DNA of 57,732 nucleotides from Shouchella shacheensis (GTDB lineage Bacteria > Bacillota > Bacilli > Bacillales > Bacillaceae_D): the NCBI RefSeq assembly GCF_001484965.1, contig NZ_LLYY01000028.1:1-57732 (forward strand). Reading direction: 5' to 3'. The notes beneath the pieces are model-generated. The model was not told the DNA's origin, searched no databases, and was given only the letters and a program-made list of their open reading frames with translations. The position numbers and the translations under genes were made by a program. Below are positions 7,946-15,835 of the stretch, piece after piece (the stretch's first letter is position 1; each line of letters opens with the position of its first letter).

Positions 7946-9226
7946 ATGATTACATGGCCTATAAGAAAAAAACAACCAAAAACGAAGAACACGAGTAGCC
8001 TAGACGTGCTATTCCAACCTCCGGAGCGTGCGCGAACTCAACTGCAAATGATTGAGCTCACTGCCCATGACCTCTTGGTCCTCGCGCAGGCAAAGCCTTT
8101 CATCACTGAACACCTTGAGGCCATAACGACTCGTTTTTATGACACGATTACCCATCAGCCTCATCTGCTCGCCATTATAGAAGCTCATTCAAGCGTCGAA
8201 CGATTAAAACAAACATTTAACGTCCATATTCTTGAGCTATTCTCCGGGCAATTGAATGAAGCATTCGTGAACAAACGAGAGAAAATCGCTCTTGCACATG
8301 AACGCATTGGTTTGGAAACGACCTGGTATCTGGCTGCGTTTCAAAACCTCCAGCATAGCTTGCTTTGTTTCATACAGCAAGACGACCATTTCTCCTTGGA
8401 GGAAAAGTTTGCCCTCGTCCAAGCGACCGCTAAGATCATTAATTTTGAAACACAGCTTGTGCTTGAGGTCTACGATAAGGCCCATCGAGCAAAGCTAGAA
8501 GAGCAATTAGCGAGACGTACAAAAGTGTTAACACAGATGAACGACGCATCCGAGAACTTAGCTGCCATTTCCGAGGAAACAACCGCTAGCTTAAATGAGG
8601 TAAAGCACCAATTTCGAGCCATCCATGCTGTTGTACAAGAGGGCCTAGATCAGGCGAAGAAGGCGACTAGCCGTTGCGAACGAGGTCAATCCCATGTTAA
8701 CGAGCAGCAGCATTCTCGCAAACTTCATGAACATATCCTTGGCATTACCAAAAAAGCACGTACCTTACAGGAGCGCACAACAGAAGTCGCAAAAATCGTC
8801 GAGATCATTGGCGCTGTAGCCAAGCAGACGAATTTGCTCGCACTTAACGCTTCGATTGAAGCCTCTCGAGCAGGAGAAGCGGGAAGAGGATTTTCTGTTG
8901 TCGCCAGGGAAGTTCGTAAGCTCGCTGAAGAAACACAGCAAGCCACCAAACAAATCGAGGCCCTCACCTCAGAGACCACCTCGCAGATGGCGGAAGTCAC
9001 GGAAGCGATCAAAAGCGTCGGGGTCACAATTCAGGAAGGTGAACAGCTCGCCACCGCTACAAATGAGCAGTTCGACGCCATTCAAAGCTCAATTAACCAA
9101 ACGAAGGAACTTAACGAAACGGTTACGCTTGAAGTTAAGAACCTCCTGATTGGGGTTGAAGAAATCAATGCCGCTTCTGAACAAGTATCGAGTGCTGCTA
9201 CTTCCTTAAGAGTAGATATGGAGTGA
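7946..9226 (+). CDS. hemAT: HemAT-type globin-coupled aerotaxis receptor
   Basis: A soluble haem sensor for chemotaxis, 426 residues, close to the usual HemAT length of about 430. Residues 20-170 form a sensor globin; the proximal His is probably His118 in [22 protein letters not shown]-like context (LAHERIGLE). The C-terminal half is a methyl-accepting signalling domain with the conserved hairpin tip ([20 protein letters not shown]) that docks to CheA and CheW. There is no membrane segment, so it acts in the cytoplasm, steering cells by oxygen. The ATG at 7946 is chosen over a TTG three bases earlier; GAAGGAG lies eight bases upstream. It is a single gene followed by a stop-overlapping hairpin. 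Confidence 0.9.
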   Translation: MITWPIRKKQPKTKNTSSLDVLFQPPERARTQLQMIELTAHDLLVLAQAKPFITEHLEAITTRFYDTITHQPHLLAIIEAHSSVERLKQTFNVHILELFSGQLNEAFVNKREKIALAHERIGLETTWYLAAFQNLQHSLLCFIQQDDHFSLEEKFALVQATAKIINFETQLVLEVYDKAHRAKLEEQLARRTKVLTQMNDASENLAAISEETTASLNEVKHQFRAIHAVVQEGLDQAKKATSRCERGQSHVNEQQHSRKLHEHILGITKKARTLQERTTEVAKIVEIIGAVAKQTNLLALNASIEASRAGEAGRGFSVVAREVRKLAEETQQATKQIEALTSETTSQMAEVTEAIKSVGVTIQEGEQLATATNEQFDAIQSSINQTKELNETVTLEVKNLLIGVEEINAASEQVSSAATSLRVDME

Positions 9227-9252
9227 CCTTTCCTTGCGGGAGGGAGGTCACT
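9222..9252 (+). terminator. Hairpin overlapping the hemAT stop codon
   Basis: AGTGACCT (9222-9229), which contains the TGA stop, pairs with AGGTCACT (9245-9252). There is no T-run after it, so it may stabilise the mRNA end more than terminate. The rest of the gap to 9489 shows no gene. Confidence 0.5.
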
Positions 9253-9489
9253 AAGAGAAAAGAAGAACTGGGGGAGTCTTCTTCTTCGTTTACTAGGGGA
9301 AATTAAGGCTCCTATAAAGGAGGACAAACGGTTAGCGAACATAGCGTTGAAACCGACCATGCATTCAACGTTCCCTTTGGGTTTTTGCATGCCTCATGAT
9401 TTCGACACCATTCCTCTATTTCCCGGGAAAAGTTCTTTATTCCCCCAAAAATCCACACAGCTATAACCGACAAGAAACTTAGAACCGAA

Positions 9490-10386
9490 CTAATCGTCTA
9501 GAATCCCTGCTGTAATAGCGGTAGCGACTTGCTCTCTGTATTCATCGCTTTTTAGTAGTGTCGCATCGCTCTCGTTGGAAACGAAGCCCGTTTCCACCAG
9601 CACAGCAGGCATGAGGGTGTTACGTAAAACGACAAAGTCCGCTTCAAACACCCCTCGATTGACATTCGCGGTTTCAGAGATTAATTGATTCTGTATTCGG
9701 CTGGCCAGACGTTCTCCTTCCCTACTGCCAACGCTGTAAAACGTCTCAATTCCTTTGGCGGATGCATCTGAGAAGCCATTCGCATGGATGCTCACGAACA
9801 AATCGCCCTCCCAACGATTCGCACGCTCCGCTCGTTCTTCAAGACTCATGAAAACATCGTCACTTCGCGTCAGCAACACTTCATATCCTTTGTCTGTAAG
9901 CATCGTTTCCACTCGTTTAGAGATATCTAAGGCAACATCCTTCTCTTTCAGGGAATGGCCGATTGCGCCAGAATCTTTGCCCCCGTGACCCGGGTCTAAA
10001 ACAATCTGGTTCACTTTTTCTGAGCGTTCTTCAGACTCCTCTTTTTCCTGTTCAGTTTCTGAATGATCGCTGGTTTCTTCCTTCTGCGGTTTCCGCTCAT
10101 TCGCCCCCGCACTCAGATATGCGGTGCTAACAAAACCTAACTGCTCACGGTAAGTCACCTGGCCCCAGCCATTTCCGAGATCAATATATTCAATCCTCTC
10201 CCCAGGCAAAAGACTTCCAATGATCTCTGCCTCTTCACTCGGTCCTGAGCGGACATTTAAAGAGGTTTGTGTGTCGACCTCTCCCATCTCGGCCGCCTCA
10301 GCAGCTGTGGGAAAAAGCAAAAGCCCTCCGACAAATAGGATCACTGTCATCAATACTAACGATCGTAATCGATTCTTCATCCTCAT
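9490..10386 (-). CDS. N-acetylmuramoyl-L-alanine amidase with SH3b domain
   Basis: A secreted cell-wall hydrolase that cuts between muramic acid and L-alanine. A signal peptide covers about the first 32 residues and ends at AEA. An SH3b wall-binding domain follows (TSLNVRSGPSEEAEIIGSL to FVSTAYLS, about 40-92), then a charged linker and an Amidase_3 domain from about 125 to the end. Zinc and catalytic residues are visible: His in LDPGHGG, Glu in KEKDVALDI, His in SIHANG and Glu in VLVETGFVSN. Two starts are possible, ATG at 10386 (close to GGAAGGAG) or ATG at 10380. It is a single gene; other family members act in cell separation or germination. Confidence 0.88.
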   Translation of the reverse strand: MRMKNRLRSLVLMTVILFVGGLLLFPTAAEAAEMGEVDTQTSLNVRSGPSEEAEIIGSLLPGERIEYIDLGNGWGQVTYREQLGFVSTAYLSAGANERKPQKEETSDHSETEQEKEESEERSEKVNQIVLDPGHGGKDSGAIGHSLKEKDVALDISKRVETMLTDKGYEVLLTRSDDVFMSLEERAERANRWEGDLFVSIHANGFSDASAKGIETFYSVGSREGERLASRIQNQLISETANVNRGVFEADFVVLRNTLMPAVLVETGFVSNESDATLLKSDEYREQVATAITAGILDD

Positions 10387-10630
10387 CTAACTCCTTCCGA
10401 CTATTAACAATCCAAGCCTATGAATCTATGGATTGAAAAGGTATTACGACAAGTATGGCCACTTTCTAGCAATCTCATACGGCCATCAAAACCTAGTTTT
10501 AAAAAGAGCCTATCAGCGACTAGCTTTTTTCACTCATTAATTAAACGTTTGATTAACGCCCCTTTTCGTTTTGATCTCTACGTTTGCGGGTATGAGAAAG
10601 GCACTTACTTTAACAAAGGAGTGTTTTTTG
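10387..10630. other. Divergent intergenic region
   Basis: This 244-bp gap lies between the divergently transcribed amidase and EgtB genes. It is AT-rich with several possible -10 boxes, but I cannot single out a convincing promoter or operator. Confidence 0.4.
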
Positions 10631-11893
10631 ATGCCGGCCACGCATTCACTTGCCCCTCAGCAAAAACTGTTAGAAGACTATGTCCATACGCGCAAGATGA
10701 CAATGAAGATGATTGAACCGCTAGAAATTGAAGACTTCGGAGTCCAGGCGATGGAGGATGTCAGCCCACCGAAATGGCATTTGGCTCACACGACGTGGTT
10801 TTTTGAGGAGTTCATTCTGACGAAATACCGTTCAGGGTATAACTACTATTTAGAAGAGGCGAAAAAGCTTTTTAATTCTTATTACGAGACCTTAGGGAAG
10901 CCCTTCCCTCGTTCAAAACGCGGCTTAATCGGGCGACCGACCGTGAACACCATTCTCGCGTACCGAAAAGCGGTGGATGAAGAAATCACGAGCCTTCTTA
11001 GGCGAAATGAGGTGATTAGCGAAGAGATTCTTTCGCTGATTCGCCTTGGTCTTCAGCACGAACAGCAGCACCAAGAACTTCTCATCACAGACATTAAATA
11101 TAACTTTTCAATCAATCCGCTCTACCCTGCTTTTCAAAAAGAAGTGCATTCACTCAACACCGTCGAAGACGTCTCTGAAATGAAGTGGACCAGTATTGCG
11201 GAAGGTTTGGCTACGATTGGAACCAATGAGGAGAATTTCTCCTTTGATAACGAACGTCCCGCTCATAAAGAGTACCTGTATCCATTTTCCATCGCTTTGC
11301 GTCCGGTTACGAACAAGGAATTTCAAGAGTTTATAGGCGATGGCGGCTACACAACTCCCGAACACTGGCTTTCAGACGGATGGAGCACCGTGAAGGAAGA
11401 AGGCTGGAAGGCGCCTCTCTACTGGGAAGAAATTGACGGTGTCTGGCACTACTTTACACTTAGCGGCTTACAGCCCGTTAGAGACCATGACCCTGTCACG
11501 CATGTAAGTTATTATGAAGCGGATGCGTTTGCTAGATGGGCAGGCTGTCGTCTTCCGAGCGAACAAGAATGGGAGTGCGCCTTCAAAAACGATCCTTCCA
11601 GCGGCCAGTTTCTAGATTCCTTTGAACTTCAGCCGACCATGAGCGAAGGGACTTCTGCCTTTGGCACGGTGTGGGAGTGGACAAAGAGCCCTTATATGCC
11701 TTACCCAGAAAGCGCTCGACCAGCCGGTGCCCTTGGCGAGTACAACGCCAAATTCATGAGCAACCAACTCGTGTTACGTGGAGGGTCTTGCGCGACGCCA
11801 GAGAACCATATTCGTCTAACCTACCGTAATTTCTTCCACCCAGATAAACGCTGGCAATTTAGCGGCATTCGCCTGGCGAAGGACAGGAGATAA
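10631..11893 (+). CDS. egtB: EgtB-like sulfoxide synthase, orphan
   Basis: This 420-residue protein has the two-domain plan of EgtB, the non-haem iron enzyme joining a thiol to hercynine in ergothioneine synthesis. The N-terminal DinB-like domain shows the probable iron ligands: His50 and/or His53 in KWHLAHTTWFFEEF, and His143 and His147 in HEQQHQEL. The C-terminal formylglycine-generating-enzyme-like domain has TNKEFQEFIGDGGY, RLPSEQEWE, WEWTKSPYMPYP and the family tail RGGSCATPENHIRLTYRN with FSGIRLAKD. The start at 10631 follows AAAGGAG; upstream in-frame starts have none. No egtD (hercynine methyltransferase) or egtC is nearby, so either egtD is elsewhere or this enzyme uses another histidine-derived substrate. 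Confidence 0.85.
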   Translation: MPATHSLAPQQKLLEDYVHTRKMTMKMIEPLEIEDFGVQAMEDVSPPKWHLAHTTWFFEEFILTKYRSGYNYYLEEAKKLFNSYYETLGKPFPRSKRGLIGRPTVNTILAYRKAVDEEITSLLRRNEVISEEILSLIRLGLQHEQQHQELLITDIKYNFSINPLYPAFQKEVHSLNTVEDVSEMKWTSIAEGLATIGTNEENFSFDNERPAHKEYLYPFSIALRPVTNKEFQEFIGDGGYTTPEHWLSDGWSTVKEEGWKAPLYWEEIDGVWHYFTLSGLQPVRDHDPVTHVSYYEADAFARWAGCRLPSEQEWECAFKNDPSSGQFLDSFELQPTMSEGTSAFGTVWEWTKSPYMPYPESARPAGALGEYNAKFMSNQLVLRGGSCATPENHIRLTYRNFFHPDKRWQFSGIRLAKDRR

Positions 11894-11900
11894 CGCAATA

Positions 11901-12022
11901 CCGAAATGCGCAGGCGGGTCGCCAAGAAGTGCGGATTTTGGAAGGCCTGGACTAGAAATCCGGGTTTGGATTTCGGGTCAGGACTGAAAAATCTCGACGC
12001 TTCTACCTGCCGGAGCTAGACA
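11901..12022 (+). repeat. 122-bp structured repeat, copy E
   Basis: This copy starts 8 bp after the egtB stop and ends in GGAGCTAGACA, running into the A-run of the shared terminator. It is again exactly 122 bp. Helix GGCGGGT pairs with ACCTGCC through one G-U wobble, and CCTGG pairs with TCAGG through another. It is closest in sequence to copy C. Confidence 0.88.
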
Positions 12023-12064
12023 AAAATCGCTTGCTAAGGCGAATCCTTAGCAAGTGATTTTCTT
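12023..12064. terminator. Bidirectional terminator between egtB and gdpD
   Basis: CTTGCTAAGG pairs with CCTTAGCAAG around GAAT, flanked by AAAAATC on the left and GATTTTCTTT on the right, so it can serve both convergent genes. Confidence 0.85.
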
Positions 12065-12765
12065 TAGATGTACCACTTCTTAAATTCGTCTAGATCTTTC
12101 ACCGTGCACCAAACCTGCGGATAATGCTTTTTCATTGTTAACATTCGCTTTTTCCCATCAATCGGCCAAACAATTAACTGAATGCCTTCCTGTTCACACT
12201 TTCTGGCAAAACGCCTCGTCAGATATGGATAGTTCATAGCGAGAAAGGTTGCGCCGACTTTCCTCATATATGGAAGAAGCCTTGAACCAGCGTTTTTTTT
12301 AATCAATCCTAGCTGAACATCGTTTGAAAGTTCCCTCACTCTGCCAATCGATTCATGGTCAAATGATTGGATATACACATCGTTTGCCATCCCCGTCTCT
12401 TCAATGACGTGAAGAACGTTCTTTTCTAGCCCCGGGTAGAGAGCACCTTCCTGCTTAAGTTCAATCGCCAAAGACGCTCGCCCCCGCGCGAGTTCGAGCG
12501 TTTCCAGCAAGGTCGGGATGCGCTCCTTCTGCTTTACCCTAAGTGTCTTTAATTCCGCCAGCGTGTAAGCGTTAATCAACCCTTTGCCGTCTGTTGTTCG
12601 GTTGATCGTTTTATCATGCATGACCACAGGAACGCTGTCCTTGCTAAGATGCACATCAATTTCAATATGGGAAAAGCCCAGCTCTATCGCAGCCTCAAAC
12701 GCGGACAGGGTATTTTCCGGATACTTTGCCGAATAGCCTCTATGCGCAATCGCTGTTATGGCCAC
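12064..12765 (-). CDS. Glycerophosphodiester phosphodiesterase
   Basis: A cytoplasmic GDPD-family enzyme of 233 residues that hydrolyses glycerophosphodiesters to glycerol 3-phosphate and an alcohol. The TIM-barrel motifs are clear: AHRGYSAKYPENTLSAF at the N-terminus, EIDVHLSKDSVPVVMHD with the metal-binding Glu and Asp and the catalytic His, then LAIELK. There is no signal peptide, so it probably recycles phospholipid breakdown products inside the cell (UgpQ-like, not secreted GlpQ-like). The start codon is GTG at 12765, with GGAGGGAGGG just upstream. It is a single gene. Confidence 0.9.
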   Translation of the reverse strand: MAITAIAHRGYSAKYPENTLSAFEAAIELGFSHIEIDVHLSKDSVPVVMHDKTINRTTDGKGLINAYTLAELKTLRVKQKERIPTLLETLELARGRASLAIELKQEGALYPGLEKNVLHVIEETGMANDVYIQSFDHESIGRVRELSNDVQLGLIKKNAGSRLLPYMRKVGATFLAMNYPYLTRRFARKCEQEGIQLIVWPIDGKKRMLTMKKHYPQVWCTVKDLDEFKKWYI

Positions 12766-12926
12766 GAAATCCCTCCCTCCGTCAAAGACAAAGACTCGTC
12801 ATCCATTTCACCTCAAAGCGAGTGCTTTTCAAGTGAGTCTTCTTTGGGAAAATGCTAGAAAGAGTTTACCATCTATAATCTTCTTCTAAAAAATCAGCTC
12901 CGTAGTGAAATCACACTTCTATTCTC

Positions 12927-13055
12927 TCACAATACCAAAATGAGTCGATTCACGAGCTCTTCTTCTAGGATGCTAATAAAACCTGGATCCAGCTTGCTCT
13001 CAATGGCTTCTTCATAAGCTTCCTTCAGCACATCATCCTGCATTAAACTAAGCAT
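12927..13055 (-). CDS. sda: Sporulation checkpoint inhibitor Sda
   Basis: A 42-residue protein too short for many gene callers. The translation begins MLSLMQDDVLKEAYEEAIES and continues KLDPGFISILEEELVNRL. It fits the helical-hairpin pattern of Sda (a start like LSDxLLxEAYxxA, then LDxxFIxLLxxE). Sda blocks histidine kinases such as KinA, so cells with ongoing or damaged replication do not sporulate. AAAGGAG lies eight bases before the ATG, and a strong promoter is just upstream. In B. subtilis the sda promoter carries DnaA boxes; I could not find a clear one here. Confidence 0.82.
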   Translation of the reverse strand: MLSLMQDDVLKEAYEEAIESKLDPGFISILEEELVNRLILVL

Positions 13056-13098
13056 GCTCTTCTCTCCTTTAGCAATTTAAAACAAAACCAACTTTTTA

Positions 13099-13127
13099 TT
13101 TATACATCAATTCAGACAAGCAGTCAA
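13099..13127 (-). promoter_or_regulatory. Sigma-A promoter of sda
   Basis: TTGACT (13122-13127) and TATAAA (13099-13104) on the minus strand are separated by exactly 17 bp and lie about 45 nt upstream of the sda start. Confidence 0.75.
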
Positions 13128-13161
13128 AAGCTTTGCACTCTTCTTTTGCATTAAACTTAAA

Positions 13162-13187
13162 AAACCCTCTGCAAACGGAGAGGGTTT
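13162..13187 (-). terminator. Terminator of the CpsB-like gene
   Basis: AAACCCTCT (13162-13170) pairs with AGAGGGTTT (13179-13187), and the minus-strand continuation is TTTAAG after AAACCC, directly downstream of the stop codon at 13195. Confidence 0.8.
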
Positions 13188-13194
13188 ACACCCG

Positions 13195-13944
13195 CTAAAA
13201 AAAGCTGAATCGCTTTTTTAGCAAATGTTGCGGCTGTTCTATATGAATGGCGTTTCCTCTTACAACGTTTTCGGTGTTTTGCTCTAATATCTGAAACCTG
13301 GCGCTAGCGGCAGGTTTTTCTATCCTTGCGTAGAGCCGAGTTCTATCCTCTACTCTCTCAGAAAAGGTGGACACGCAATGTACGAGATGATTCTCAGCTA
13401 ACCGCTCGGCAAACTTCCTAACAGCTTTGCCGTTTCCCCCTGCCAGACTACCGGCATCTACGAGAGCGAGCGCTCCTCGTTTGATCAAGCGATAGAGCAA
13501 ATCGGGATCCTTCAAGAACACCGGATGCTGCTCTGGCCTGAGAATGATCGGAATGTAGCCTTCTATGGAAAAAGCATAAACGGCCTTTTCCGCCTTACGA
13601 AACGAAGTCTCATGATCGAACTCCGTTAAAACGTAAGACGATTGATTCAAAGACAAGGCTTGTCCCTTATTTAAATCTTCGAGCAAGTCCTCCCTAAGAG
13701 AAAGTGTATGCCCTGCAAGGATTTCCATTTGAATCGCTTGTTGTTGTAAAGTCGCTTGAAATTCCTCCACCTGGTTTAGGAGAGCGTCTCCATATGTGCT
13801 TGAATTATCTCGGGCAAAATGAGGCACATAAACCATTGCTTGGACCCCCGCCTCCTGCGCCGACCGGACTTGTTCCAGTGCTTTCGTTGTCGACCTGGAC
13901 AACCCCTCGCTTGTCGGAAACAGCTCTGTGACCAATTCAATCAT
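13195..13944 (-). CDS. CpsB/YwqE-like PHP-family protein lacking metal ligands
   Basis: The 249-residue protein follows YwqE/CpsB (PHP-type protein-tyrosine phosphatase) along its length: LSLNQSSYVLTEF, AFSIEGYIPIILRPE, LLYRLIKRGAL, GSLAGGNGKAVRKFA and the tail KKRFSFF all align with family segments. The metal-binding positions are lost. The opening DIHxH motif is ELVTELF. GQE is GHT at 78-80. The AHPER His is Arg136. The SDAH segment is STFSERV. Only the His of the PHF segment (His42) remains. It therefore looks catalytically dead and may bind or compete for a phosphotyrosine protein or kinase. It is monocistronic, with no Wzz/Wze-type kinase genes beside it. The reading frame is intact, with GGGGGG before the ATG. 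Confidence 0.78.
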   Translation of the reverse strand: MIELVTELFPTSEGLSRSTTKALEQVRSAQEAGVQAMVYVPHFARDNSSTYGDALLNQVEEFQATLQQQAIQMEILAGHTLSLREDLLEDLNKGQALSLNQSSYVLTEFDHETSFRKAEKAVYAFSIEGYIPIILRPEQHPVFLKDPDLLYRLIKRGALALVDAGSLAGGNGKAVRKFAERLAENHLVHCVSTFSERVEDRTRLYARIEKPAASARFQILEQNTENVVRGNAIHIEQPQHLLKKRFSFF

Positions 13945-14111
13945 TCTATTCCCCCCTCAAAGTTTAACCGTATGTTGAACACATCCAGAAAGAAATAGCC
14001 TTGCGTTTTATGCTTATCCTTACCATACCCTAAAAACGTTCAAACCAAAAGTTTCTCCCACCTGCATTTACACAACTTCCCACTAAAAGTTCTACTACTG
14101 AAACAAATAAA

Positions 14112-14148
14112 AACCCCGGATCTTATGAGCCTCATAAGATCCGGGGTT
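14112..14148 (-). terminator. Terminator of the NlpC/P60 gene
   Basis: A perfect 18-bp stem (14112-14129 with 14131-14148) with a one-base centre, followed on the minus strand by TTTTATTTG. It is among the strongest terminators in the window. Confidence 0.9.
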
Positions 14149-14163
14149 ATAAGCTGGTTGAAT

Positions 14164-15099
14164 TTAGTTGACTGCGCCTGCACCTACATAGTGCTGGCTC
14201 CAATATACGTTATCAAGATTGGAAACTTCTACGCCATTAGATGCTGCGTGAACAAAGTCTCCGCCGCCAAGGTAGATTCCAGCGTGCGTAATATGCGCAC
14301 TTGTGCTATACGTACCTTCGAAGAACACGATATCTCCTGGGCTTGGGTTTGAAACGGTAGACGCAGAGTTGTAAATGCCTTGCGCTGTACGTGGAAGGCT
14401 TACACCGTCTGCTGCGAACGCGTAGTTGATGAACCCACTGCAGTCAAAGCCAGCTGGAGTTGTCCCACCCCATACATAAGGCGCGCCTACTTGACTTCTA
14501 GCTGTAGAAAGTACGTCTCCAGAAGCTCCACTTGATACCTGCGCACCAGCAACTTGAGTGCTAACTTCTTGCGTTTGCTCCACAGAAGCTGTGCTTGCAG
14601 AAGAGCTTTCAGATGATGAACCTTCTGATACAGAAGCGGTATCTTCCGAAGCAGAAACAGTATCCTCTGTTGTAGACGTTGCATTATTGGAAGCCGGAGC
14701 CGAAGCTTGTCCATCGAATGCGGCATGTGTTAGCTCAGCAGCAACTCCTGTGACAGGAAGCCCATTCTCCGCTTGGAAAGCACGAACTTTGCTTTCAGTT
14801 TCTGGACCAAAGACCCCGTCTGGAGCTGCGCCAACGTTCGCTTGTACATTTTGAACGGCCGAACCGCTGTCGCCTCTGCGAACAACTGGTGAAGAAGTAT
14901 TTTCATTAGAAGAATTGCTAGATTGAGCCGTTTCCGTAGAATCTGATTCTGTAGAAGCGGATTGATTGGAATTGTCATTGACTTTGCTCATATCCACACT
15001 TGCATCTGCTTCAGCGTTTGTTGCGAGTGTTGCAGAAGCTGCGAGACCTACGAGTACAGAAGTACGAACAACTAGTTTCTTAACATTTGCCTTAAACAT
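14164..15099 (-). CDS. Secreted NlpC/P60 peptidoglycan endopeptidase
   Basis: A 311-residue exported enzyme that should cut the stem peptides of peptidoglycan. A signal peptide spans about residues 1-31 (cleavage near ATNAEA). A Ser/Thr/Asn-rich stretch follows, then a peptidoglycan-binding domain (VVRRGDSGSAVQNVQ to GLPVTG, about 73-120), another Ser/Thr-rich linker, and the catalytic NlpC/P60 domain from about 195. The nucleophile is the Cys of FDCSGFINYAF and the His is in HITHAGIYLGGGDFVHA. A WalR box and a leader hairpin precede it, matching the known control of growth-related D,L-endopeptidases by WalKR. It is a single gene with a strong terminator. Confidence 0.9.
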   Translation of the reverse strand: MFKANVKKLVVRTSVLVGLAASATLATNAEADASVDMSKVNDNSNQSASTESDSTETAQSSNSSNENTSSPVVRRGDSGSAVQNVQANVGAAPDGVFGPETESKVRAFQAENGLPVTGVAAELTHAAFDGQASAPASNNATSTTEDTVSASEDTASVSEGSSSESSSASTASVEQTQEVSTQVAGAQVSSGASGDVLSTARSQVGAPYVWGGTTPAGFDCSGFINYAFAADGVSLPRTAQGIYNSASTVSNPSPGDIVFFEGTYSTSAHITHAGIYLGGGDFVHAASNGVEVSNLDNVYWSQHYVGAGAVN

Positions 15100-15142
15100 T
15101 ATATTATTCCCCCATAAATTTAAAATTAAACATAACGTATGT

Positions 15143-15178
15143 ATGCTTTAGCTTTTCCCACGTCCTAATCTAAAGCAT
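15143..15178 (-). promoter_or_regulatory. 5' leader hairpin of the endopeptidase gene
   Basis: ATGCTTTAG (15143-15151) and CTAAAGCAT (15170-15178) form a perfect 9-bp stem, about 45 nt before the start codon. It probably lies in the untranslated leader and could stabilise the mRNA. Confidence 0.5.
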
Positions 15179-15204
15179 GAACATCACAGTTTCTTTTTAA
15201 TAAG

Positions 15205-15221
15205 ATTACAATTAGATTACA
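15205..15221 (-). promoter_or_regulatory. WalR (YycF) box
   Basis: On the minus strand the sequence is TGTAAT-CTAAT-TGTAAT, an exact match to the known WalR consensus of two TGTWAH words five bases apart. It lies about 105 bp upstream of the endopeptidase start. Confidence 0.8.
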
Positions 15222-15778
15222 ATTTAGTAGAACATCCGACAAATCTCGTAATAAATTGACGGCAAATTGACTCTTCGTTTGACAACGGTCTCGCTCAAAG
15301 GTGCTTTTGACGGGCTTTTCACAGCTATCACCTTTCATAAATAAGGATCTGAAATTCTATCAAGCGCGGCCGTCAGCTCTCACAGCTTCCATTATTCTCT
15401 TTTTGTACTATTATTCTTCTATTGCAATTTGCATGGTTTCTACTGCAATGCAAATTCAGACAGTCTCTTACTTTGAGTGACATCGCTTCATTTTGGCGCT
15501 TCTGTCACTGACAACACCGAGAGAGCCAGCTCAACTCTTCACTCACTCCCTCTTTAAAAGACTGAAGTTGCATCTACCTGTTCCTCGTCCCGTCTTTCAC
15601 ACATTGCTTCTCGCTAAGGCCTGTCTGTTTCAGGAACACAAGCAAGTTTTGCCGTATCCCACTAGGTTGTCATACCGACCTTCTACATCAATGTCTGCCA
15701 GCGCAACAACACGAAAGACTTTCTGCTTATAATTTTATAAACCAGCTCCAGGGTTAGGTGAAGCCTTACAGTGCATCT
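15222..15778. other. Long intergenic region with inverted repeats
   Basis: I find no supported gene in this stretch of about 550 bp. Two dyads stand out: AATTTGCAT (15426-15434) with ATGCAAATT (15448-15456), and AGTGACA near 15477 with TGTCACT near 15508. An 80-codon open frame at 15493-15732 has no ribosome binding site. It may hold regulatory sequence, an RNA or gene remnants. Confidence 0.4.
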
Positions 15779-15807
15779 AAAGGGTGAGCATCCGATGCTG
15801 ACCCTTT
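15779..15807. terminator. Hairpin downstream of bioY
   Basis: Arms of 13 bp (15779-15791 and 15795-15807) pair with one G-G mismatch. The T-run is weak on both strands, but the position after the bioY stop fits a terminator. Confidence 0.6.
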
Positions 15808-15835
15808 ATTCATCATGTGCCATCAACACCGCTGG

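Noticed and set aside
4937-12022. The 122-bp repeats as CRISPR or insertion sequence ends
   Set aside because: There are no regular spacers, no cas genes, no transposase and no target-site duplications that I can see.
15222-15400. Possible c-di-AMP (ydaO) riboswitch before the NlpC/P60 gene
   Set aside because: Such genes are often controlled by this riboswitch, but none of its conserved blocks are visible here; a WalR box is present instead.
15493-15732. Plus-strand open frame of 79 codons
   Set aside because: No ribosome binding site and no family resemblance; it lies in an intergenic region rich in dyads.
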